From JANQHO01 sp965218075 (GTDB taxonomy: Bacteria; Bacteroidota; Bacteroidia; Flavobacteriales; Schleiferiaceae), in contig CBDCJZ010000003.1 in the NCBI GenBank assembly GCA_965218075.1, forward strand, positions 310,001-374,000: DNA of 64,000 bases, read 5' to 3'. Both the position numbers and the translations under genes were made by a program. Shown one piece after another: positions 19,426 through 28,310 of this stretch (positions within the stretch are counted from its first letter, which is position 1; every line of letters begins with the position of its first letter). Under the pieces are notes generated by a model. The model had not been told where the DNA came from. It saw nothing but the letters and a program-made list of their open reading frames with translations, and ran no database searches.

Positions 19426-20238
19426 ATGAATCAACGTAAAACGACTATCACAGTTATATTATTTGCAATACTTATCGTTTTGGCTCTGGCCTGGAATTCA
19501 ATTACATATACTATTAATGCAGGTGAAAAAGGAATAATATTCCGGACTTTCCAAGGGGGATTGGATAAAGCAACTGTCTATGAACAGGGATTTCATATAA
19601 AATGGCCTTGGGATAAAATTTTTATCTATGACATCAGAATCAAAGAAGATATTGGTGCTATGCAGGTGCTTTCTAAAAATGGGTTGACTATAAGAACAGA
19701 GCTTTCCTATCGCTATAAACCCACCGACTATCGCATAGGATATTTACATGATATTATTGGACCTAATTATCATAATGATATTGTCATTCCCGAAATTCGA
19801 TCAGCTACTCGGGAAGTGATCGGCAAGTATCTGCCAGAAGAATTGTATTCATCTAAAAGGGAAGCCATACAGGACGAAATATATCAGCGTACGGCTATTG
19901 CTTTAAAACAAAAAGATATTCTTTTGGATGTTGTTCTAATCCGCGAAGTAGAACTACCCGAAAAGTTAAAGGCAGCCATAGAGCGTAAACTAGAACAAGA
20001 GCAAGCCGCTTTAGAATATGAATTTAAATTGGAACGAGCTAAGAAAGAAGCCGAACGCCAGAAAATTGAGGCAGAAGGGAAGGCAACGGCTAATAGAATC
20101 ATCAACACCTCTTTAACTGATAAAATTCTTAAAGAAAAAGGAATCGAAGCTACCTTAAGTCTTTCACAGTCTACCAACTCTAAGGTAGTAATAATTGGGG
20201 GGGAGGATGGTTTGCCGATTATTTTGGGAGATAAATAA
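19426..20238 (+). CDS. SPFH/prohibitin-family membrane protein
   Basis: A 270-residue protein with one N-terminal transmembrane helix (about residues 9-26) and a band-7/prohibitin domain including YTINAGEKGIIFRTFQGG and GFHIKWPW. A coiled-coil stretch rich in Glu, Lys and Ala follows (about 190-235). Such proteins form large ring assemblies at the membrane and often regulate proteases. It is cotranscribed with the VWA membrane protein. Prohibitin-like is preferred over HflC/HflK because of the GVxFRT-like N-terminal pattern and the absence of a partner. Confidence 0.88.
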   Translation: MNQRKTTITVILFAILIVLALAWNSITYTINAGEKGIIFRTFQGGLDKATVYEQGFHIKWPWDKIFIYDIRIKEDIGAMQVLSKNGLTIRTELSYRYKPTDYRIGYLHDIIGPNYHNDIVIPEIRSATREVIGKYLPEELYSSKREAIQDEIYQRTAIALKQKDILLDVVLIREVELPEKLKAAIERKLEQEQAALEYEFKLERAKKEAERQKIEAEGKATANRIINTSLTDKILKEKGIEATLSLSQSTNSKVVIIGGEDGLPIILGDK

Positions 20239-20368
20239 AATTGCAGGAAAGCTTAAAAATACTAGTTTCCGATAATAGGAGTAGGCGGATTAATCGGGCT
20301 AAGGCGACTGGATTTTGGAAATACTGAGTGTCTTTTTCTATTTACCTTTAGTTATATAAGCTAGCAGG

Positions 20369-21229
20369 GTGAAGGAAAGTGTTAAACTAGTAGAGTGCCC
20401 AAGGGATGCCATGCAGGGCATTGAAGAATATATTTCTATCGAAAAGAAAGTAGATTATATCAATGCTTTACTCAAAGTAGGTTTTCACACTATCGATTTT
20501 GGAAGCTTTGTCTCACCTAAGGTTATCCCTCAGCTAAGAGACACCGTTGCGGTACTTGATAAACTTGAATTAAATAGTGGTATTTCCAAACTATTGGCTA
20601 TAGTGGCAAATGAAAGAGGTGCCCATGAGGCCAGAAGGTTTGATCAGATTACCTATCTGGGATATCCTTTCTCGGTATCGGAAATATTTCAAAAAAGGAA
20701 TACTAATAAAACTATAGCGGAGTCTTATAAGCTAGTGAATTGTTTATTCGATATTTGTGATAAGTACAATAAACAATTGGTTATATATCTCTCCATGTGC
20801 TTTGGCAATCCTTACCGTGAGAAGTGGAATGTAGAAATAGTAGAGAAGTGTTGCGAAAAATTAATTGATAAAGGAGCCCAGATTTTATCTTTATCTGACA
20901 CTATAGGAATTTCTAATCCCGATAGCATTACTTATTTGTTTAGCATTTTAATCCCAAAATTTCCCGATGTAGAGTTTGGAGTTCACTTACATGTAACACC
21001 GTCCACTTGGAGAAGTAAAATTCAGGCTGCATATGAAAGTGGTTGCAGAAGATTTGACTCAACCATTAAAGGATATGGCGGTTGCCCTATGGCTGATGAT
21101 AAGTTGATAGGTAATATGCCAACGGAAAAGCTGCTTTCATTTATTAACGAATTGAAGTTGGAAAACAATATCAACAGCTTTGCTTTTGAAAATGTTTTCA
21201 ATAAAGCAGGGCAAGTATTTCCTCTTTAG
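20369..21229 (+). CDS. Hydroxymethylglutaryl-CoA lyase
   Basis: Cleaves HMG-CoA to acetyl-CoA and acetoacetate, the last step of leucine breakdown. The 286-residue TIM-barrel protein begins at a GTG codon. No ATG is available before the conserved VECPRDAMQG motif, whose Arg12 and Asp13 are the substrate and metal residues. The loop signature GYGGCPMADDKLIGN near residue 235 carries the catalytic cysteine. FGSFVSPK matches the substrate-binding region. It stands alone, about 130 nt behind the SPFH gene, without other leucine-degradation genes nearby. Confidence 0.93.
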   Translation: MKESVKLVECPRDAMQGIEEYISIEKKVDYINALLKVGFHTIDFGSFVSPKVIPQLRDTVAVLDKLELNSGISKLLAIVANERGAHEARRFDQITYLGYPFSVSEIFQKRNTNKTIAESYKLVNCLFDICDKYNKQLVIYLSMCFGNPYREKWNVEIVEKCCEKLIDKGAQILSLSDTIGISNPDSITYLFSILIPKFPDVEFGVHLHVTPSTWRSKIQAAYESGCRRFDSTIKGYGGCPMADDKLIGNMPTEKLLSFINELKLENNINSFAFENVFNKAGQVFPL

Positions 21230-21359
21230 ATAATCGTAAGCTCTTTATTTCTGCATTATTTTAGGCTACAAATTACTTTACATTCATTAAGGTGAAGGGC
21301 CTATTTTATTTTTGGATAAGGATCCTTTTACTTACTTCTTAGTAAATTAGGAAAATTCA

Positions 21360-21449
21360 TTGCCGAGTAAATACCTAGCTTTAGTTTTGTTCCTTATGTT
21401 TTCCTGTGAATGGACAAGGATTTACGATTCAGATTTGGAAATACTTTGA
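21360..21449 (+). pseudogene. Lipoprotein signal-peptide remnant in a gene-free gap
   Basis: The gap 21230-21535 holds no full gene. A TTG at 21360 opens 29 codons that begin MPSKYLALVLFLMFSC, a textbook lipoprotein signal with a lipobox Cys. They then stop after EWTRIYDSDLEIL. It may be the front end of a decayed lipoprotein gene, or a very short lipoprotein, or chance. I favour decay. Confidence 0.3.
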
Positions 21450-21535
21450 TTTTAACTTGCCTATTTTAGTAGTGAGTTTACTCTGTATAGATAGATCCCT
21501 GTTTTTTCATTAGATATTATTGTCGAGATGAGACT

Positions 21536-22156
21536 TTACTTGTAATCGGCTAACTTGCAGAAGTTCTGGCAAGAGCCCATTTCTTCCTCATTAAAGTTAC
21601 TGCTAATGATCAGGGTCCGGTTATTTAAATAATCCTTTAGCAACTGTCGATACCATTGAACTCCATCTTGGTCAAGGTTAGAAATTGGCTCATCTAGTAA
21701 GATGAGTTCAGATGATGACAATAAAGCAATGACTAATCGGAGTTTTTGTTTCATACCATAGCTGAAATTCTTTATTTTTTTGTGTGCAGCATCTTTCAAC
21801 TCGGCAATATCTAAGATCAAAAATACAGAATAGTGGTGAGAAAAGATTTTAAATTTTCGATAATAATCGAGAAACTCTAAAGCAGTCAGTTCTTCAATCA
21901 TTTCTAAATAAGGAGCAGCTATTGATATTTTAAAAGGGATTTCTTCGATTTTTAGTTTTTTACTCTTGCGATAATGCTCCAATTTACCACTTGAAGGGCT
22001 CAAAGCTGTGTAAATGATTTTCAGCAAAGTAGACTTGCCACTACCATTTCCTCCCAAAAGAACATAAGTATGCCCTTCTTCAAAAGTGTAATTGATATTT
22101 TGAAAAATAGTTTGTGAACCAAATTTCCGACTAATGCTGCGAAGAATAACTTTCAC
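21536..22156 (-). CDS. ABC transporter ATP-binding protein
   Basis: A 206-residue stand-alone ATPase subunit. It has Walker A GGNGSGKST (residues 35-43), signature FSYGMKQKLRL in place of LSGGQ, Walker B LILLDEP, and a D-loop SNLDQDG. The short form and the altered signature resemble CcmA-like or other exporter ATPases. No permease is encoded beside it. It starts 2 nt after lpxA ends, so it is transcribed with the lipid A genes lpxD, lpxC-fabZ and lpxA. That position suggests a link to envelope lipid traffic, but this is inference only. Confidence 0.85.
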   Translation of the reverse strand: MKVILRSISRKFGSQTIFQNINYTFEEGHTYVLLGGNGSGKSTLLKIIYTALSPSSGKLEHYRKSKKLKIEEIPFKISIAAPYLEMIEELTALEFLDYYRKFKIFSHHYSVFLILDIAELKDAAHKKIKNFSYGMKQKLRLVIALLSSSELILLDEPISNLDQDGVQWYRQLLKDYLNNRTLIISSNFNEEEMGSCQNFCKLADYK

Positions 22157-22158
22157 AA

Positions 22159-22941
22159 TTATTCCAGTCGGAAGCCCTTCATCACACCAACTTGTGAAGA
22201 GCGAATAAAAGTAATGATCTCATCCCGTTCCTTAGTAGCCTCAAATCCGGTTTCAATGATATCCAAAGCTTGAGTGGTGTTAAAGCTCTTCTGAAAAAGA
22301 ATGCGGTAAATATTTTGAATTTCATTGATTTTTTTATTACCGAAACCTCTCCTGCGCAGACCGATGGAGTTAATACCAGCATATGAAATAGGTTCTCTGG
22401 CAGCTTTTATATAAGGAGGGATATCTTTTCTAATCAATGAACCACCTGCAATAAAAGAATGAATTCCAATTTTAGAAAATTGCTGGATAGCACTCAGCCC
22501 TCCTATAATAGCCCAGTCTCCAATTTCTACGTGGCCCCCAAAAAGACACCCATTCACGATGATACAGTTGTTACCAATAATGCAATCATGGGCAATATGG
22601 GCCGCGGCCATAATCAGGCAATTTTTGCCAATAACTGTTTTGTTTGAAGCTTTGGTTCCACGATTAATAGTAGCACATTCTCTCACCGTAGTATTGTCGC
22701 CTATAATAACTAAGCTGTCTTCTATTTCAGCCTTAAAGCTCTGGGGCACAGCTGAAATTACAGCTCCTGGGAAAATGCGACAATTTTTACCTATACGGGC
22801 TCCTTCCATAATAATTACATTGCAGCCAACCCAAGTGCCTTCTCCTATCTCCACATTTTTGTAAATGGTGGCAAAGGGCTCAATAATTACGGTATTGGCA
22901 ATCTTAGCAGAAGGATGTACATATGCTAAAGGCTGATTCAT
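22159..22941 (-). CDS. lpxA: UDP-N-acetylglucosamine O-acyltransferase
   Basis: First enzyme of lipid A synthesis: it transfers 3-hydroxyacyl from ACP to UDP-GlcNAc. The 260-residue protein is a left-handed beta-helix built of hexapeptide repeats, with the catalytic His in the MAAAHIAHDCIIGN stretch and the characteristic INRGT segment. A C-terminal helical domain follows. Only 1 nt separates it from the upstream lpxC-fabZ gene, so translation is probably coupled. Confidence 0.96.
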   Translation of the reverse strand: MNQPLAYVHPSAKIANTVIIEPFATIYKNVEIGEGTWVGCNVIIMEGARIGKNCRIFPGAVISAVPQSFKAEIEDSLVIIGDNTTVRECATINRGTKASNKTVIGKNCLIMAAAHIAHDCIIGNNCIIVNGCLFGGHVEIGDWAIIGGLSAIQQFSKIGIHSFIAGGSLIRKDIPPYIKAAREPISYAGINSIGLRRRGFGNKKINEIQNIYRILFQKSFNTTQALDIIETGFEATKERDEIITFIRSSQVGVMKGFRLE

Positions 22942-22942
22942 T

Positions 22943-24340
22943 TTACTTTCTTTCTTTTACAATTTTAGCCACCATATCAGCTTCTAATACTATTTTACTT
23001 CCTACGTAAGCTTCACCGTGCATCTGCACTATTCCTCTACGAATAGGTTTGGAAAGACCGAGGGTGAATATCACCGTGTCCCCCGGAATGACTTTATCTT
23101 TAAATTTTACTTGGTCTAATTTCAGAAAGTAGGTTAGGTAATTTTCGGGGTCAGGAACAGTGTTTAGGGCAAGAATTCCACCTACCTGTGCCATAGCTTC
23201 TACTTGCATTACGCCAGGCATTATGGGAATTCCTGGAAAGTGCCCTATAAAATACCCTTCATTTATGGAGACGCTTTTTATACCAACAACGTGTTCAGAA
23301 GAAATATCTATTACCTTATCCACCAGTAAAAAAGGGGGCCGGTGAGGAAGAATTCTCATGATCTGAGCTGCATCATATACTGGTTGCCGATCGGGATAAT
23401 ATTTGGGGATATTACATTTGCCCTCTTCTTCTCTGATCTTCTGCTGAAGAATTTTGGCAAATTCAGCATTGCTTTTATGCCCGGGTCTAGTAGCAAATAT
23501 TTTTCCTTTGATAGGTTTACCTGCTAAAGCAAGATCACCTATAATATCCAATAATTTGTGACGTGCTGCTTCGTTGGGGTAGTGAAGGTTGAGATTATCC
23601 AAAATCCCGTTGGCCATGATGGACACCTTATCCTTTTTAAAAGCTACTTTTAGTTTCTTCAGAGTTTTAGTAGAAACTTCCTTTTCTACATAAACAATGG
23701 CATTATTAAGATCTCCTCCCTTAATAAGCCCGTTATCTAAAAGAAACTCAAGTTCATGTAGAAAACTAAAAGTACGAGCATCAGCTATTTCATTTTTAAA
23801 GCTGCTTATTTTAGTAAAGAAGGCATTTTGACTTCCCAAAACTCTTGTGTCATAATCCACCATTACAGAAATCTGGTATTCATCAGCTGGAACAGCCATA
23901 ATTTCCACTCCTTTCTCCTCTAGCTTTAGGAGTATAGGCTCTTTTACTTCAAAATATTCTCTTTCCTTTTTCTGTTTTCCAATGCCCGCTGCTTCAAGGA
24001 CTTTGACAAATTCCTTGGAGCTACCATCCATAATAGGGATTTCAGAGGCGTTAACTTCTATTAGGCAGTTATCTATTTCTAGGCCTACTAAGGCAGCTAA
24101 AACATGTTCTACAGTGCTTATTATTGCATTACCCTGGCCAATAGATGTTCCTCTATCTACACTGACTATATTTTTAGCTATCGCTTTGATTTTAGGGCTT
24201 TTTGGGATGTCGGTTCTTTTGAATACAAAGCCGTGGTTTTCAGGAGCAGGTTTGAAGGTTAGGACAACATCTTCTCCGGTATGTAATCCAACACCGCTAA
24301 TGCTCACGTTAGCTTTGATTGTTTTTTGTAAGAAATTCAT
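22943..24340 (-). CDS. lpxC-fabZ: Bifunctional UDP-3-O-acyl-GlcNAc deacetylase / 3-hydroxyacyl-ACP dehydratase
   Basis: A two-enzyme fusion of 465 residues. The N-terminal LpxC part (about 1-310) deacetylates UDP-3-O-acyl-GlcNAc, the committed step of lipid A synthesis. It shows STVEHVLAAL and the zinc-binding HKLLDIIGDLAL segment. The C-terminal FabZ part (about 320-465) dehydrates 3-hydroxyacyl-ACP and has HRPPFLLVDKV and GHFPGIPIMPGVMQVEAMAQ with the catalytic His and Glu. This fusion is a known Bacteroidota trait. It places the two enzymes that compete for 3-hydroxyacyl-ACP in one polypeptide. It overlaps lpxD by 4 nt. Confidence 0.97.
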   Translation of the reverse strand: MNFLQKTIKANVSISGVGLHTGEDVVLTFKPAPENHGFVFKRTDIPKSPKIKAIAKNIVSVDRGTSIGQGNAIISTVEHVLAALVGLEIDNCLIEVNASEIPIMDGSSKEFVKVLEAAGIGKQKKEREYFEVKEPILLKLEEKGVEIMAVPADEYQISVMVDYDTRVLGSQNAFFTKISSFKNEIADARTFSFLHELEFLLDNGLIKGGDLNNAIVYVEKEVSTKTLKKLKVAFKKDKVSIMANGILDNLNLHYPNEAARHKLLDIIGDLALAGKPIKGKIFATRPGHKSNAEFAKILQQKIREEEGKCNIPKYYPDRQPVYDAAQIMRILPHRPPFLLVDKVIDISSEHVVGIKSVSINEGYFIGHFPGIPIMPGVMQVEAMAQVGGILALNTVPDPENYLTYFLKLDQVKFKDKVIPGDTVIFTLGLSKPIRRGIVQMHGEAYVGSKIVLEADMVAKIVKERK

Positions 24341-25401
24341 GGATTGTTTAACGATTGTACCTGTCTTTTTAGTTTTTCCAATTCTGTGACTATTTCAGTC
24401 AACTTGCGAAAATAAACGTACGATCTTTTGTACTCTTTTATACCAAAAGCGGGAGAGCCTTGTACCACTTGATTGTCGCTTAGACTATCTGCAATGCCAC
24501 TTTGAGCAGCAATTTTCACGTTATTACCGATGTTTAAGTGACCAATGATTCCCACCTGTCCGCCAATCATACAATTCTTCCCAATTTTGGTAGATCCGGC
24601 TATGCCGCTTTGAGCGGCAATGACCGTATTTTCACCTATTTCAACATTGTGAGCAATCTGAATAAGGTTATCTAGCTTTACTCCTTTGCGGATAATGGTT
24701 GATCCTAAAGTAGCTCTGTCAATGGTAGTGTTAGCTCCTATTTCCACGTGATCTTCGATGATAACATTCCCAATCTGAGCTACTTTATCATAGCTACTGC
24801 TGTTAGGAGCAAAACCAAAACCATCTCCCCCAATAATCACCCCACTATGTAGAGTTGCTTCTTTGCCAATTTTACAATTGCTGTGAACACAAACCCCACT
24901 GTAAATAGTAGTGTTATCGCTAATTTCTACATTATCACCGATATAAGAGTTTGGATATATTTTCACGTTATTGCCGATTGTAGTGTCATCTCCTACATAT
25001 GCAAAAGTTCCTATGTAAGCATTGTTGCCAATAAAAGCAGATTCACTTACAAAACTGTGGGAATCAGTACCTTTCTTATCATGCTCGATGTTGTTGTAAA
25101 TGTCCGATACCTTGGCAAAAGAAGCATAAACATCATCTACTCTAATCAATGTGCTTCGCACAGGTCTTTTTAATTTAAATTTCTTATCGACTATAACTAC
25201 TGAGGCTTGAGTGGAATAGAGGTAAGGCGTATATTGCTGATTGGCTAGAAAGCTTAGTGCACCGGATTGACTTTCTTCAATTTTAGAAAGAGCATTAACT
25301 CTCGTATCAGGACTTCCCTCTACTTCTCCTTTCAGTAAATCGGCTATTTGTTTTGCAGAAAGTTCCACGCGACCAAAATTATCAAAATAGGGCTTAAGCA
25401 T
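24337..25401 (-). CDS. lpxD: UDP-3-O-(3-hydroxyacyl)glucosamine N-acyltransferase
   Basis: Third step of lipid A synthesis, adding the second hydroxyacyl chain. The 354-residue protein has an N-terminal uridine-binding domain (ALSFLANQQYTPYLYS), then a long left-handed beta-helix of hexapeptide repeats. The catalytic His is in the NLIQIAHNVEIG stretch, and a C-terminal helix (VTELEKLKRQ) follows. It is the first gene of the lpxD, lpxC-fabZ, lpxA, ABC ATPase run. The 5' side is a long gene-free stretch that must hold the promoter. Confidence 0.97.
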   Translation of the reverse strand: MLKPYFDNFGRVELSAKQIADLLKGEVEGSPDTRVNALSKIEESQSGALSFLANQQYTPYLYSTQASVVIVDKKFKLKRPVRSTLIRVDDVYASFAKVSDIYNNIEHDKKGTDSHSFVSESAFIGNNAYIGTFAYVGDDTTIGNNVKIYPNSYIGDNVEISDNTTIYSGVCVHSNCKIGKEATLHSGVIIGGDGFGFAPNSSSYDKVAQIGNVIIEDHVEIGANTTIDRATLGSTIIRKGVKLDNLIQIAHNVEIGENTVIAAQSGIAGSTKIGKNCMIGGQVGIIGHLNIGNNVKIAAQSGIADSLSDNQVVQGSPAFGIKEYKRSYVYFRKLTEIVTELEKLKRQVQSLNNP

Positions 25402-26194
25402 ACAAATAGTTGAAAGAAACAGTAAGAGTCTTTACAGAAAAGCTAATTTAGTGAAATGGAGAAGTATAATATGAAATGTTATTTTTCAGAAAATTTCACT
25501 TTAAGATTACTAGTTGCTACAGAAATAAGGTCTTGTTTATCAGGTCTTCAGACGTGAACTAAATAGCTATGTCGTATGTGATGTCTTTATAGTATGAAGT
25601 AGGCTATGTCGCACAATCCAATCATTTATTTGTTACTACACTAATGAAATCAAGCAAAGTGAAGACGGCAAACAGTTTGTTTCTGTAGGAAATCTCAATA
25701 AAGATATCCTTACCTAATTGAGAATAGTTTCTTTGCTAGTGCTATTACCTATTATCCTAATGCTTACTAAAAGCTTTTATTGTCCTCATTCAAGCTTATA
25801 AAGTTTGATGTTTGATATTGAATTTGTCTAATTTATTAGAGTAGTATGTATTCTTAAGAAAGAATTTTTGATAAATATAAAGTCTATGATCTACGCGACT
25901 GGTCGTTTTATAGATGACTCCATTTTTACCAATGGTAAAACCCTATTTGATTTGGTTATCATAGAAGTATAGCTTATGTATACGTGCTTTTGGATGCCAT
26001 CTTGCATCTACCTAGGTAAATTTTAGATTTTTAGTCGCTAAAATTTTTACCGCTGACTTACCTGGATCAAGGCTATTGTCCCATAAATTAAATCCATATG
26101 GGGTAGTACTATTTACCATTACCATGTCTCTAGTCTAGAGACATGGTAATGGTAAATAAGCTATTAGGCGACTTTTTTTATTTGCTTTGTACAA
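25402..26194. other. Gene-free stretch of 0.8 kb with coding-like debris
   Basis: No complete gene between the divergent lpxD and rnpA. Several short open pieces read like protein in scattered frames. One is EIKQSEDGKQFVSVGNLNKD near 25650-25715, another SFFASAITYYPNAY near 25725-25770, and another DKYKVYDLRDWSFYR near 25870-25915. I cannot name the family. Also present are a small palindrome (25924-25940, TTTTACCA-A-TGGTAAAA), a 9-bp repeat GCTATGTCG at 25566 and 25603, and the large palindrome listed separately. Confidence 0.45.
26111..26157. repeat. 47-nt near-perfect palindrome upstream of rnpA
   Basis: Arms ATTTACCATTACCATGTCTC... and its exact reverse complement match over 22 nt (26111-26132 and 26136-26157) around the centre GTC. 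The outer G and C of the centre also pair, so only the central T is unpaired on paper. It lies 38 bp upstream of the rnpA start and is not followed by a strong T tract immediately, so it is not a typical terminator. It is the only copy I noticed in the window. Confidence 0.9.
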
Positions 26195-26566
26195 ATGGAT
26201 AAACGTTTCCCCAAAGAAGAAAGGCTAAAAAGTAAGAGGCTTATTGATGAGCTCTTTGCCAATGGAAAAAGTTCCGAAGCTTTTCCTTTAGCGATGGTTT
26301 ACAGGGAAGTCTTTTTCGAAGATGAGGTGCCTATTAAAGTGGGGTTTTCCGTTTCTAAAAAAAGAATCTATAAGGCAGTAGACCGCAACAAAGTGAAAAG
26401 AAGAATGAGAGAAGCGTATCGTACCAATAAGGAAAGGTTTATCCCTGATTTAGAAGGGAAATATGCCCTGATGCTTATCTGTATAACCTCGGAAATCCCT
26501 CGGTATAAAGCTGTAGAGGAATCGGTTAAAAAGTTGTTGACAACTCTATTGAAAGGGCAGAGATAA
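26195..26566 (+). CDS. rnpA: Ribonuclease P protein component
   Basis: The small basic protein subunit of RNase P that helps the catalytic RNA process tRNA 5' ends. It has 123 residues, with the RNR signature RNKVKRRMREAYR near residues 66-78 and VGFSVSKK before it. No rpmH gene precedes it, unlike in many other phyla. The S41 protease gene follows after 72 bp, an order seen in Bacteroidota. Confidence 0.95.
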   Translation: MDKRFPKEERLKSKRLIDELFANGKSSEAFPLAMVYREVFFEDEVPIKVGFSVSKKRIYKAVDRNKVKRRMREAYRTNKERFIPDLEGKYALMLICITSEIPRYKAVEESVKKLLTTLLKGQR

Positions 26567-26638
26567 AGACCGTACAATCAAAATACAATAACGGCGTTTT
26601 TAACTTAAATTAGAAATATTATACTTGAACTAAATTAA

Positions 26639-28303
26639 ATGATTCTAGCCATGAGAAAAATTTGGACGATAACTCTACCTCTAATGATTACAGGGCTTAT
26701 TGGATTATCATTAGCCTTTATTCCCAGCTATTTTGAAATAAGCAAGTACCTCGACATTTTTACTAGCGTATTTAAAGAGGTAAATCTATATTACGTTGAT
26801 GAGACAGAACCCGGAGAATTAGTGGAAGAAGCCATTAACTCCATGCTCTCATCGTTGGATCCCTATACCAATTACATTCCCGAAGAAAGGGTAGAGGATT
26901 TTAAAATACAAACTACTGGCAATTATGGAGGTATAGGGGCCAGCATAGGTAGTTTCAAAGGAAAAATTATAATAACGGCTACTTACAAAGGCTTTGCTGC
27001 AGATAAATCAGGTATAAAAGTAGGAGACGTTATTATTGAAATCAATGGAAATAAAGTTGAGGGTAAATCCAGCGAGGACGTTAGCCAAATTTTAAAAGGA
27101 GCTCCCAGTACTTCCGTGGAAATCACTCTTAAAAGAGGTGAGAGAATCTTAGAAAAGGCCATTACCAGAGAAGATGTGCAAGTGAAGAGCGTACCTTATT
27201 ATGGTATGTTGAATAGTGAAATAGGCTATATCGTTCTCACTAGTTTTACAGAAAGAGCATCTAAAGAAATTAAAGAGGCCCTGAAAGAATTGGGGGGGGG
27301 AAATGAGCTAAGGGCATTGGTATTAGATTTAAGAGGAAATCCCGGGGGTATATTGTCAGAAGCCGTGAATGTAACAAATATTTTTATTGATAAGGGAAAG
27401 GAAGTTGTTAGAACAAAAGGCAAGCTAGAAGAATGGGAGAGAACCTATGTAACTCTTAATAAGCCTGAAGACACTGATATACCATTGGCAATTCTCATAA
27501 ATAAAAAAAGTGCTTCAGCTTCAGAAATAGTGGCGGGAACCTTGCAAGATTATGACCGTGCAGTAGTAATCGGGCAGCGGAGCTTTGGAAAAGGACTAGT
27601 ACAGCAAACGCGTAAGCTACCCTATGGCTCACAAATGAAAGTTACCATAGCTAAATATTATACTCCCAGTGGAAGATGTATTCAGACTATTAACTATGCC
27701 GAAAGAGATGAAGATGGAAGTGTTACAAAAATCCCTGATTCTCTGCACACAAAGTTTGAAACTAAAAGTGGACGGCCCGTATATGATGGAGGAGGGGTAG
27801 ATCCCGATATCTTGACTGACGGTAAGGTGTCAAGTCGGGTTTTAATTTCTCTATATCGCGAAATGCTGATTTTTAATTATGCAACAGAGTACCATCACCA
27901 ACATGCCAAAATTACCAAACCCGCTAGTCGTTTTTCATTATCCGATGAAGAGTATGACCAGTTTAAAAAATGGCTAAATCAAAAAGGCTTTCGTTTTAGT
28001 ACTCAAACAGAAAAAAGTCTGGAAAAACTGATTGCCTCTGCTAAAGAAGAAAAATATTACGAAGACGTTAAACCAGAAATAGAAGCTTTGAAAATAAAGT
28101 ATGAAAAAGAAGAACAAGATGATTTACTGATACACAAAAATGAAATCAAGAGTTTGCTAGAAGAAGAAATAGCTTCTCGTTATTATTACGAGCATGGGAG
28201 AATTGCTAATGCCTTAAATCACGACCCAGAAGTAGGAAAAGCATTAGAAACCTTACAGGATTTGACCAAATACAAAACAATTCTTACAACTGCTAAAGAT
28301 TAG
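26639..28303 (+). CDS. S41-family C-terminal processing protease
   Basis: A 554-residue CtpA/Prc-type serine protease exported to the periplasm. Translation may start at 26639 or four codons later (26651). Either way an N-terminal hydrophobic segment follows (WTITLPLMITGLIGLSLA). A PDZ domain spans about residues 85-175 (YGGIGASIGSFKGK and KSGIKVGDVIIEING). The peptidase core has LDLRGNPGG, the nucleophile region NKKSASASEIVAG, and the general-base lysine in GQRSFGKGLVQ. The long C-terminal helical part is usual in Bacteroidota. It may trim envelope proteins or cell-wall enzymes. Confidence 0.94.
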   Translation: MILAMRKIWTITLPLMITGLIGLSLAFIPSYFEISKYLDIFTSVFKEVNLYYVDETEPGELVEEAINSMLSSLDPYTNYIPEERVEDFKIQTTGNYGGIGASIGSFKGKIIITATYKGFAADKSGIKVGDVIIEINGNKVEGKSSEDVSQILKGAPSTSVEITLKRGERILEKAITREDVQVKSVPYYGMLNSEIGYIVLTSFTERASKEIKEALKELGGGNELRALVLDLRGNPGGILSEAVNVTNIFIDKGKEVVRTKGKLEEWERTYVTLNKPEDTDIPLAILINKKSASASEIVAGTLQDYDRAVVIGQRSFGKGLVQQTRKLPYGSQMKVTIAKYYTPSGRCIQTINYAERDEDGSVTKIPDSLHTKFETKSGRPVYDGGGVDPDILTDGKVSSRVLISLYREMLIFNYATEYHHQHAKITKPASRFSLSDEEYDQFKKWLNQKGFRFSTQTEKSLEKLIASAKEEKYYEDVKPEIEALKIKYEKEEQDDLLIHKNEIKSLLEEEIASRYYYEHGRIANALNHDPEVGKALETLQDLTKYKTILTTAKD

Positions 28304-28310
28304 AAAAAGA

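Noticed and set aside
23982..24389. 135-codon frame antisense to lpxC-fabZ and lpxD
   Set aside because: Fully overlapped by conserved LpxC coding sequence on the other strand.
25924..25940. Small palindrome TTTTACCA-A-TGGTAAAA as an operator
   Set aside because: Too short and AT-rich to be significant alone, and no clear promoter overlaps it.
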